This document shows, piece by piece, positions 50,901 through 55,718 of a stretch of 59,322 nucleotides of DNA. Position 1 is the first letter of the stretch. Each line of letters opens with the position of its first letter. A model generated the notes under the pieces. The model had not been told where the DNA came from, made no database searches, and saw nothing but the letters and a program-made list of their open reading frames with translations. The translations under genes were made by a program, and so were the position numbers. Source of the DNA: Pontiellaceae bacterium B12227 (GTDB taxonomy: Bacteria; Verrucomicrobiota; Kiritimatiellia; Kiritimatiellales; Pontiellaceae); the NCBI GenBank assembly GCA_029432775.1, contig JAROAZ010000033.1, forward strand, positions 1 through 59,322, written 5' to 3'.

Positions 50901-53863
50901 CTAATACAGAATCTGTTGTGATTGCTAACAGTCCACCTGATCCAACCATCCCGTCTGTAATGTCGGTCGCTCCTGGAGAAATCAGCGAACTGGAATTGTC
51001 AGCAACGGATGCTGACGGGGACAGCCTGATTTGGTCTCTATCCCCGCCAGTATTAGCTCTGCAATACAATTCCATGATGGAACCATTGGCCGAGACAGCA
51101 AATGATTCAGGGATAGATTATGGTGAAGTGGAAATTAATGCAGACGTTGTCACCTATACATCAGGCCTCGGATTCTATACTCAGGATGTGTTCTCGGTGT
51201 ATTGTTCGGACGGAATTGATGTTAAGCAGCATGATGTGCAGGTTTTAGTGGCTCATACAGATTCGGATGGTGATGGTATCAATGATTATGAAGAACTGTA
51301 TGTCCATGGAACCGATCCGGATAACTCCGACTCCGATGGAGACGCCGTGGATGATGGCCAAGAGCTTTCTTTAGGTTTAAATCCGAATAAAGCGGATACT
51401 GATGATGATGGGTTAGCAGATGGAGAAGAAGTTAATACCTATGGGACCAATCCGCTAGATTCTGATTCCGATGATGACGGATTATCAGATGGTGATGAAG
51501 TCCGTATTCACAATACTGATCCTTTGGAATCAACAGAGTTTACCTTGATTTTTGATAGTGCCGGAGGTGCGCCAGTCAACGAAATTAGGCAGAGCTATAA
51601 TACTGCAGTAATTGCTCCAGCCGATCCCTCGCGTATAGGTTATAGCTTCTCTGGCTGGAGTCCTACGGTTCCGACTACTATGCCATCGACCAATCAGACA
51701 CTAATTGCACAGTGGATGATCAACCAGAGCACGCTGAGCTTTGAAAGTGATGGCGGCACAACAGTTGATCCAATTACACAAGACTATGGTACTGCGATAA
51801 CGCCTCCTTCTGATCCAACGCGGATCGGCAATTCGTTCATTGGTTGGGTCCCGGAGGTTCCGGAAATAATGCTTGCCAGTAACTTGACGGTGACGGCGCA
51901 GTGGTCGATCAACCAATACACGCTGAGCTTTGACAGTGTGGAAGGATCTTCCGTCAATCCAATCACGCAGGACTATGGAACAGTGGTAACTCCGCCTGCG
52001 AATCCAACACGTACTGGCTATACCTTCACCGGATGGAACCCGGCGATTCCGCCAACCATGCCCGCTACAAATCTGACGGTAACGGCGCAATGGGAGGCCA
52101 TTCCAGAGACAACGTACGCTCTATCCGTTGAAAATGGAACTGGGGATGGTTCCTATACAAACGGTGCGGAGGTCAATATTGAGGTCGATACTGCTCCAAA
52201 CGGTCAGGTATTCGACGGATGGTCAGTTATTCCGGCTGAGTATGCTGGGAATATTGCAGACACCAATGCGGCTGTAACTTCCTTTATCATGCCTGAGAAT
52301 AATGTGACTATCACTGCCCACTATTCAACACAGCAAAGCACTTATCTGTTTGAAGAGGCATTCGAGAATCTCGACCAATGGACATTATGGGGTTCTCCCT
52401 CTCCATTACTGAATACAGCCAATGGCTACCCGGCTCCTAGTTTCAACAACAATGGTGACGGAAGTTACGATAGCGGTGCCATCAGCAAGCAGAATTTTGA
52501 TTTCTCAAAAGGGTTGGTTGTAGAGGCAGATGCGTATCAGGATCGGTTCGGATACTGGCAATCCTTTGTGATTGGTCTTGCTAAGAGGGCTAGCTATGGA
52601 TCTTTTGATGGGGCGGCTATGTCTGTGGGAATCAGGGCGCGGCATGATAATGGTGACAAAACGCAGTGCTATGTTGCCTACTCGGCGACCGAAACAGAAG
52701 TGTTTGAGCTGAATGATCCCAGCACCGACTGGCGTCATTATCGGTTTGTGATTCGGGACGACCAGCATGTTGAGTTCTACAAGGACGACACTCTGCTTTA
52801 CACCTCTACCAATCAACTGGATATGGCATTTAACAACATGCCTATCGTGCTGGGAAGCCGCGCACGATACAGTCCCGTGCTTATTGATAATATCAAGATC
52901 TCCTCATATGAAAGTGAACCGGATGTAGTCCGGATAAGGGATTATGAGGTAATGGCCTCTGGTGAGTTTATGATCCAGTGGGCGAGTGAGCCCAATCGTT
53001 ATTATAGCGTTTATAGAAGCTTGGACCTTTTGGATGACTTCCGTTTGCTGAAACCCAATATTGAACACCCGCAGAATAGCTATACAGATACGGTAAGTCG
53101 TGTGATGTCGCAGTTATTCTACAAAGTAAAGGTGACTGAAGAACCGGTTAGTAACGATATTCCAAATGATATGGTGATCATTCCTATCGGTACCAATAGT
53201 GGAACAGATAGCATCTATGGACCTTATTCCTTGTCGATAACCAATGATATGTGCATGGATGCATATGAGGTGTCGGGGGCTCTGTGGTCGGAGGTGTATG
53301 ATTGGGCTGTGGTCAATGGGTATGATTTCTCAACCAATGGGGTTTGGGCATCTCCCGAGCATCCGGTGGTTTGGGTCAACTGGTTTGACTGTGCCAAATG
53401 GTGCAATGCTAGAAGTGAAATGTTGGGACGGGATCCTTGCTATTTCAATTCCGGTATATTGTTTAAAAGCGGTGAGGTCGAGAATGTTGAAACTGACTAT
53501 AATGCCAATGGTTTCCGGATGCCTACCCAGGTTGAGTGGGAATATGCGGCACGAGGAGGATATGAAGGCTATATTTATCCTTGGGGTAATCAAATTTCTT
53601 CGACTAATGCCAATTATACGATGACTACTACGACAAGCTGCGGAAGTTATGCTGCCACCGGTTTCGGGCTCTATGACATCGTTGGTAACGTCCATGAATG
53701 GTGTGATAATGAAACCGCACAAGGAATAAGGGGAAGGTCGAGTGGCGGATATGGTTCATCTGAAGAATATCTTCGTTGCGGGTTTTCCAGAGACGAACCG
53801 GCTCAAGGTCTTGAAGGCAACGCATGGAAGTCGCTGGGATTCCGCACGATTTGTTATCCGTAA
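41951..53863 (+). CDS. Giant modular secreted protein (about 3970 aa) ending in an FGE-sulfatase/C-type-lectin-like domain
   Basis: ATG 41951 is preferred over 41876: AGAGG lies just upstream and it starts a clean signal peptide (MKKWSFSAVVLFMFAGQTLWA). In order: an unknown helical N-terminal region (to about 430); Ig-like (about 440-545); DNRLRE-like (about 550-745); two Ig-like modules; fibronectin III; LamG-like (about 1122-1330); an NHL-type propeller (about 1435-1755); PKD-like; a 580-residue Gly/Asn/Asp-rich repeat region (about 1980-2560); thrombospondin-3-like DSDGDG repeats (about 2813-2883 and 3103-3195); three InlB B-repeats (3196-3381) and a related one; a second LamG-like module (about 3460-3655); and a SUMF1/FGE-type domain (about 3737-3970) ending LGFRTICYP. 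It should be an exported, calcium-stabilised surface or extracellular adhesin-like protein. It is the only large gene of unit C. Confidence 0.85.
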   Translation: MKKWSFSAVVLFMFAGQTLWADLPADIRVPQDWYLTDTHDIDLLGSTYRIRMYYSKSLVDERDKGNVFLVPVITELDGGVEKLVESGADDLYSALNYYAAVHYNPSSCYQFFRDGDAWMSDCEAWVAYYDNTLYDTEAAVLATGIQVSKTAIGMLLTAGASSPAVLVEWTSNLYDRFNSIYGSLAADRLHAAAAALAFADPAAYENATGEFGETVWAGVEKYYSPEYKARISYAYGASGDIEKGIKFVEQVEAYHWLKVNGFGELSGGAGKVLASGGALIGDLAVGQLATMATDAEALHQESLRVQNFHALALWHVCNQGANASLRLPYCTTPSQLMEQCMQLKYLNWHRLRTLQMLSVNMLDYNQMLLGDSWVKWLGDEKKILGQLEDNLEVTEGLFSSFQKDVRSVMHSCQVADDYFAVIYPAAVTLETPQVIEVENNSGVLRVEPGSLSFGIIPSGGVATIPLVAFNSGGISGFSWQVQGLDSGPFSIVGATSGIISSNEGLELLVRYDGVSEGSLSDSLLLTAVFGDGTEQTSAINISANAVDAENFTALDRPIELARGILGSVQDGTYLSRQYSSGAWEDLGWQGGTNRLRTMGYTDNTVATSIVKFDLPAGLEDTTIISAELCLRCASVEQSGKVVLYEHGYSFTEASCVFAEYRTDSQYLDMSIVSSPREVTFSGSRLRDLVQKWVADPDSNNGFLMLAPDYADLSFYSSEDSTLAYRPSLKIEYQHSDNRKPSLSIHTPRSGWMQAGPCTVSGHAFDFHGIDKVTVNGGKASLSSVDDRTCSFSKVIQLRPGRNEIAVVAEDGSLEENERNKSVTVCTPDVALVLDDYNLQLSQGESADVQITCKAMYGFDSQVMLNFDSSPLDLTLDETEVSVGGSAMLNLHAGEDLAPGEYQVLLRAQGGGVEQVAEITVLVSDGKAPELLISTPSEGVITTESTWTVAGSARDVGSSGLADVSCAALRPVGELTNQGTLGSWKFYVPLEGGQNVFYIIAKDNAGNATRLRCNVIKASGPVSAPVVTNLVDGAVGVAVVGTTLEWDRVPGADEYRIYISTVSSDVAFGGAAIDGAIELVTSRPRAELPVLTSGLTYYYRIDAVNDYGVMSSAVRSFSTLGDEIVAEWRFENISNGICKDRTGAGNDLTVSEATNVVSGLLGDGLHFSATGHHARVVNIPYESKAALGFWFKGCSSSTNSSDWAPLANVRGVPLEINSENRLRVRVGYGEWITEPCSKGTWNCVIFSINQPGNGMRISVFSDNEWSHTFCSSTIPLLTGEVTLGSDVAGAAHFMGTIDEISLLSIPVAEADCGDFIARVQQSATFSYTFSIMAKSNELIPDAELILDQAQYYSTTNGVIRLELNPRISSVDAVADHYTFSEKTLNLRWADENIMVLPADSRPFGCSVDVPGYASLGDPVSITTHAFDFEAGEDEYFVEPYKVRVGTNGEVYILDRKQSRLYRTIDGNTLQVVAGTGVAGYNGDGIPAIEADLNGPWGFCLDDTGNIYIADRGNHRIRKVDPGGIISTFAGTGVASKDESTVSGTATLCEINSPQMVEFIDGYVYLDDWDREAILRVNSSGTISLYAQPADYAIAPKSSIGMGDILALVKDTNGAMLALEENDMILKLNGGSSYSIYSGNYHFDHMGDGADVGRGGFNEATDLVIGSGYMAANTKLVADHGVRRLRYVDGNKWYTFAGNGGLGFPIYGRDARTCALRVPVSCDSDGSNIYIADEGNYSIFKVDASGVMRPFFESGCVPSAGILEYQVDYGDGTLSEWSTTMVYEHVYVQAGAYELRARSKDAGGQVSEWSAAASTRIYDEGASAKVTTYTDEVVNLSEVPSGESVVARRCSVLSAGQFSIGSGAKLILDNSSLYLPEGSDVAIGFGGELLTMPGSVITADNISSDLDGSETWWTDTDDARVEFNGSRINCRSMNLDVTSYIQRETDIMVQGANGVYPDSKNGDEASFIIRSVEGIQILNDSSFELEGGAGANASADDANGGVGGGMRLELLSKADIILDNAIDIRGEGGAGGVSTSSREPGHSGNGGDATVNIQADGDVPIQQCELDIEGGGGFDGSSSYKESARNGGGAGSAGLYISSVSGTVECVNFYYEGSAGDSGDGGYDRKAYYSGGNGGAGASSTVHISAAKDIVIKGSKLTASTGDGGNGGDGDNGDRTGMGGIGGTLVVQMISEEQLIMTNSYFAFYSGDGGHGGQGADGNGSSGQGGYPGIGGESICDLKTDTLSIFDTRFKVRTGQGGDAGVPYSTSGFSGASGGGINWFWEADELTFLRSDIDIEAGDGGAGAVGNRDSGSGGSGGACDVNLAISSSVDLLGSSIDLDAGDGGKAASSGHYNSPRGGLGGNVSFMMTNTVGRLDIVSSSLTFNAGDGEDGGGADTDPGGGGGAGGSSEVFFRADQVSFIQTDTLLRVVGGDGGNGGPSYGDGSNEGGGAAGLGGEGFIEIHALGQVSSSKARIEIEGGSGGKGGRAGEDEDSVDSVGANGGPAFMRVESGSCVADASIISIIGGVGGRGRSNDAGDGGDALLTVDSTNSIFTSTRLDVVGGLPSQNDAGVYSAKGAESVDIQGEAFVSEGYLNQDVRFAAGADVRKTLMRSFSEVDSSRGADLRDAGISIYDFVSLNYAIPRPFGESWTLTYRAAESNWVVSSSIIGSLAERVSFGETFESPELGVVFSLGTNGWFAWSEGDSISFSVEQPNLATTSETADLDAVKQIAIQTADGIAYKGQVTVYGYVGQEEHSSWEFLEPPYCISLPGWTVGSNEYTSVSGSDYRIRLQAPGSCLELTTFVMIAGVPTYTLTADSDSDGLSDLTEQTLGTLSCSDDSDGDGLLDWEEYYLDQYAGADATKGDSDGDGVNDGDEFEDGTNIGDPLNYGDRPPMFAFVGLDPDNPRASDGISARWVVSDPDFDPINVEYRWVYNDDTIVESGILTNIEAQPGINTLSLTSSVQRDDVIRFELVAYSGSPVRWSSWTNTESVVIANSPPDPTIPSVMSVAPGEISELELSATDADGDSLIWSLSPPVLALQYNSMMEPLAETANDSGIDYGEVEINADVVTYTSGLGFYTQDVFSVYCSDGIDVKQHDVQVLVAHTDSDGDGINDYEELYVHGTDPDNSDSDGDAVDDGQELSLGLNPNKADTDDDGLADGEEVNTYGTNPLDSDSDDDGLSDGDEVRIHNTDPLESTEFTLIFDSAGGAPVNEIRQSYNTAVIAPADPSRIGYSFSGWSPTVPTTMPSTNQTLIAQWMINQSTLSFESDGGTTVDPITQDYGTAITPPSDPTRIGNSFIGWVPEVPEIMLASNLTVTAQWSINQYTLSFDSVEGSSVNPITQDYGTVVTPPANPTRTGYTFTGWNPAIPPTMPATNLTVTAQWEAIPETTYALSVENGTGDGSYTNGAEVNIEVDTAPNGQVFDGWSVIPAEYAGNIADTNAAVTSFIMPENNVTITAHYSTQQSTYLFEEAFENLDQWTLWGSPSPLLNTANGYPAPSFNNNGDGSYDSGAISKQNFDFSKGLVVEADAYQDRFGYWQSFVIGLAKRASYGSFDGAAMSVGIRARHDNGDKTQCYVAYSATETEVFELNDPSTDWRHYRFVIRDDQHVEFYKDDTLLYTSTNQLDMAFNNMPIVLGSRARYSPVLIDNIKISSYESEPDVVRIRDYEVMASGEFMIQWASEPNRYYSVYRSLDLLDDFRLLKPNIEHPQNSYTDTVSRVMSQLFYKVKVTEEPVSNDIPNDMVIIPIGTNSGTDSIYGPYSLSITNDMCMDAYEVSGALWSEVYDWAVVNGYDFSTNGVWASPEHPVVWVNWFDCAKWCNARSEMLGRDPCYFNSGILFKSGEVENVETDYNANGFRMPTQVEWEYAARGGYEGYIYPWGNQISSTNANYTMTTTTSCGSYAATGFGLYDIVGNVHEWCDNETAQGIRGRSSGGYGSSEEYLRCGFSRDEPAQGLEGNAWKSLGFRTICYP
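47880..49640 (+). repeat. Gly-rich beta-solenoid-type repeats inside the giant protein
   Basis: About eleven imperfect coding repeats of 40-55 residues. Each alternates a short hydrophobic strand pair (such as DIVIKGSKLTAST or SVDLLGSSIDLDA) with a GDGGxGGxG-type loop rich in Gly, Asp, Asn and Ser. The pattern suggests a stacked beta-solenoid with glycine-rich turns. The DNA is correspondingly G-rich on the plus strand, which explains long spurious frames on the other strand. Confidence 0.7.
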
Positions 53864-53878
53864 GTTTAATGGCGTAGA

Positions 53879-54118
53879 GTGTTGGAAGATCCGGTAACTA
53901 AAAACAGCACGCCCGATCTTCATTCCTCGATCTTGACAGTGATAGAGTACAAATTCAACGCCGCAAGCGGTGGTGTCTATCGCATTGAAGCAACTGACAG
54001 TCTATCAAACGCATGGCAGACAATTGAGGACGGCATTATTGGCGTTGGCGATACAGTAGAGAGATTCTACTCAATACACGAGGGTGCAAACCGCTACTTC
54101 CGTGCTAGGCGTAATTAG
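53879..54118 (+). CDS. Small C-terminal-type domain downstream of the giant gene
   Basis: A 79-codon frame opening with GTG at 53879, 15 bases after the giant gene stops. It contains VYRIEATDSLSNAWQTIEDG and VERFYSIHEGANRYFRARRN, a beta-rich module that normally sits at the C-termini of large secreted proteins and not alone. There is no signal peptide or ribosome site worth noting. It may be a former last domain of the giant protein, detached by a stop codon or frameshift, or a leftover of an older neighbour. A terminator follows at 54162-54187. Confidence 0.45.
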   Translation: MLEDPVTKNSTPDLHSSILTVIEYKFNAASGGVYRIEATDSLSNAWQTIEDGIIGVGDTVERFYSIHEGANRYFRARRN

Positions 54119-54161
54119 TTCGCATATCAGTAGCTGAGAGAGTGTCTAAAATAGCATTAAG

Positions 54162-54187
54162 AGCCCTTTCGCCGGAGGGGCTTTTTT
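54162..54187 (+). terminator. Rho-independent terminator after the giant gene
   Basis: AGCCCTTTC and GGAGGGGCT pair around a GCC-type loop, followed by six T on the plus strand. It ends the transcript of unit C. Confidence 0.8.
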
Positions 54188-54330
54188 AGCATCTGACCCT
54201 TGAGCAAATTACCCCGAAATAATGGTCCCTAAGGGAAAAATTGGGTGTTTTTGAAGAAATCTTCCCAGAATATTTTCCTAGAAGTATAAAATGGCTTTTT
54301 TATTTAGTTTCAGCCTCCTTTCACCGGGGG

Positions 54331-54590
54331 CATGGGGCAGGGTAGAAGTGTACTTGTGTAACCGGCCTATTCCCCGGGATTTATGAATGCCCCATGTCGT
54401 AGATAAGATCATGGGAAGGCACTCGTGGAAGGTCAAAGTTTACCCTTTTATGGAGCCGGCAGAACATGCTACAAAATCTTCCCGGAAAACTAAAAAACGG
54501 GAGTTTTTTGCAGTTTTGCGATATTTGTAAGGTGTTGAGGTAGAAGATTTACTAGAATCCGTTGGTCGTCAGTTCGACTCTGACCGCCGG
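54331..54590 (+). repeat. 260-bp element-end repeat, copy 3 (right end of unit C and of the island)
   Basis: Same 66-bp hairpin start (54331-54396), shared middle with a CTTCCCGG/CGGGAG stem and T tract, and the core at 54556-54590. Only here does the core continue into CTCCA, completing a tRNA 3' end. This is therefore the junction with the chromosome. Confidence 0.88.
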
Positions 54591-54595
54591 CTCCA
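54556..54595 (+). tRNA. 3' half of a tRNA gene used as attachment site (likely tRNA-Cys)
   Basis: The 40 bases read as the 3' half of a tRNA: anticodon stem TCCGT after two A of the loop, a five-base variable loop (TGGTC), T-arm GTCAG-TTCGACT-CTGAC, acceptor strand CGCCGGC, discriminator T and encoded CCA. T at position 73 and TCCG in the anticodon stem fit tRNA-Cys, although a Gly tRNA cannot be excluded. No matching 5' half (GCCGGCG plus D-arm) lies in the preceding sequence. The intact gene should be at the other end of the island. Confidence 0.7.
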
Positions 54596-54600
54596 TTTTA

Positions 54601-54638
54601 AAACCCTCGTAATCAATAGGTTGCGGGGGTTTCTTTTT
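54601..54638 (+). terminator. Terminator of the former tRNA gene
   Basis: AAACCCTCG and CGGGGGTTT pair with one wobble around a 15-base loop, followed by TCTTTTT. It lies a few bases past the tRNA CCA, as expected for the original tRNA transcription unit. Confidence 0.7.
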
Positions 54639-54969
54639 GTCTGTGCAAAATCCCGTTTAGTGCAATAGCGGCATAAAATGCAACCAATATACGGTAGTGC
54701 GTTGCATTTCAGGTTGCATTGGGAATGTGGCCAGATCACTTATGGACCTTCATTGCTTAGAGCACACATCAGAAACAAGCACTCGCAGATTGTTGTGTTG
54801 TGCATATAGCTTGATAGTAATGTACGCGAGCGACTGAATCGGATGTAGCTGGATCGGCTACACCGCCAGCGGAAAATGAAGGATATGGAATACTCATCCC
54901 TTCTTTTTTTGCTGGTGCAGAAATGGATTGCGGGGTTGAAGTTCAAACTCAGCCGGGCCGACCATAGGG

Positions 54970-55082
54970 TTGCTCAAGCTTGCCAAAGAGCTGGGAGAGT
55001 ATCAAAGCCCTGTCGCGTGATGGACTCGTTCTGTCGCTATAAAGAAACCGTCGAGAGAAAGCTATGGAACCTATCGGCCTGA
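54970..55082 (+). pseudogene. Degenerate N-terminal fragment of an IS481/IS3-like transposase
   Basis: Two frames together give LLKLAKELG then RVSKPCRVMDSFCRYKETVE, which resembles the helix-turn-helix start of IS481-type transposases (of the form LAKELG-VSKACRVMG-FYRYKE). The shift between frames, a small deletion and the early stop at 55080-55082 show it is dead. The rest of 54639-54969 has no gene I can support. Confidence 0.35.
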
Positions 55083-55706
55083 ATATTTGGCCACGGCCTC
55101 CGAGCGGGAGTTGACCTGTAGTTTTTCATAGATCCGGCGGATGTAGCTGTCGACGGTGTGTACGGAAATGTCGAGTTCAGCGGCGATGTCCTTTCGCTGC
55201 GATCCCTGGGCAAGCATTTGCAGGACCTGCTGTTCCCGGTCGGAGAGGGTTTCCAGTTCGGGAGACGAAGGGTTTTTCTGCATATGGAATGACTGCACAA
55301 CCCGCCGCGCTATGGAGCTGTCCATCGGGGAACCTCCCTTGATGGTTTCGTCGAGCGAAGAGATGAGTTTTTCACTGATACTGCGCTTCAGCAGATAGCC
55401 GATGGCCCCTGCGGAGAGGGCCTGAAAAATGTGGTTGGTATCGTCGTATACCGTCAGCATGACAAAATGCGTTTCGGGCAGTTTTCTTTTTAAGCGGCGC
55501 ACGCATTCGATGCCGTTCACTTCCTGCATGTTGATGTCCATCAGAACAATATCGGGGTTTTCTTCCGGGATTTTCCGGAGGGCTTCTTCGGGGTCCTCAT
55601 ACGATCCGATGCATTGGTAGCGCGATGATTTGTGAAGTTTTTTTTGTATCAGATCCCGCATGTCGGAATCATCGTCGACAATGGATACGCTGAACGTCAG
55701 TCCCAT
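55071..55706 (-). CDS. NarL/LuxR-type response regulator
   Basis: 211 residues. The receiver domain has the acidic pair in VDDD (10-13), the phospho-acceptor Asp 57 in LMDINM and the conserved Lys of LLKR (about 107). The C-terminal LuxR-type helix-turn-helix is LSDREQQVLQMLAQGSQRKDIAAELDISVHTVDSYIRRIYEKL (about 152-195). It starts 12 bases after the kinase gene stops, so the two form a two-component pair. The likely output is transcription of nearby or remote genes for use of an external compound. Confidence 0.93.
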   Translation of the reverse strand: MGLTFSVSIVDDDSDMRDLIQKKLHKSSRYQCIGSYEDPEEALRKIPEENPDIVLMDINMQEVNGIECVRRLKRKLPETHFVMLTVYDDTNHIFQALSAGAIGYLLKRSISEKLISSLDETIKGGSPMDSSIARRVVQSFHMQKNPSSPELETLSDREQQVLQMLAQGSQRKDIAAELDISVHTVDSYIRRIYEKLQVNSRSEAVAKYSGR

Positions 55707-55718
55707 GGTTATTCTCCG

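Larger units (their letters stand above)
41328..54590. mobile_element. Unit C: giant secreted protein cassette between att-like sites
   Basis: Begins with GTCAGAAGTCGAATGAC (41328-41344), one base different from the unit B left end, and ends with repeat copy 3, whose core merges into the tRNA 3' end. Cargo is a single 12-kb gene plus a small downstream reading frame, with a gene fragment near the left end. No recombinase gene is present. Confidence 0.6.

Noticed and set aside
53160..53863. Diversity-generating retroelement target (C-type-lectin-fold C-terminus)
   Set aside because: The fold is right for a variable protein, but no reverse transcriptase gene, template repeat or adenine-biased copy of the 3' end is present in the window.
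32410..54590. Integron cassette array with attC sites
   Set aside because: The repeats are 260 bp with a tRNA-derived core, lack the paired seven-base core sites of attC, and the units are 8-13 kb long with their own promoters.
54331..54595. A tmRNA or intron-containing tRNA covering the whole 260-bp repeat
   Set aside because: Only the last 40 bases fold as a tRNA half. There is no D-arm, no tmRNA 5' end (GGATTCGAC-type) and no tag frame, and the same 220 bases upstream recur at internal positions that lack the CCA end.
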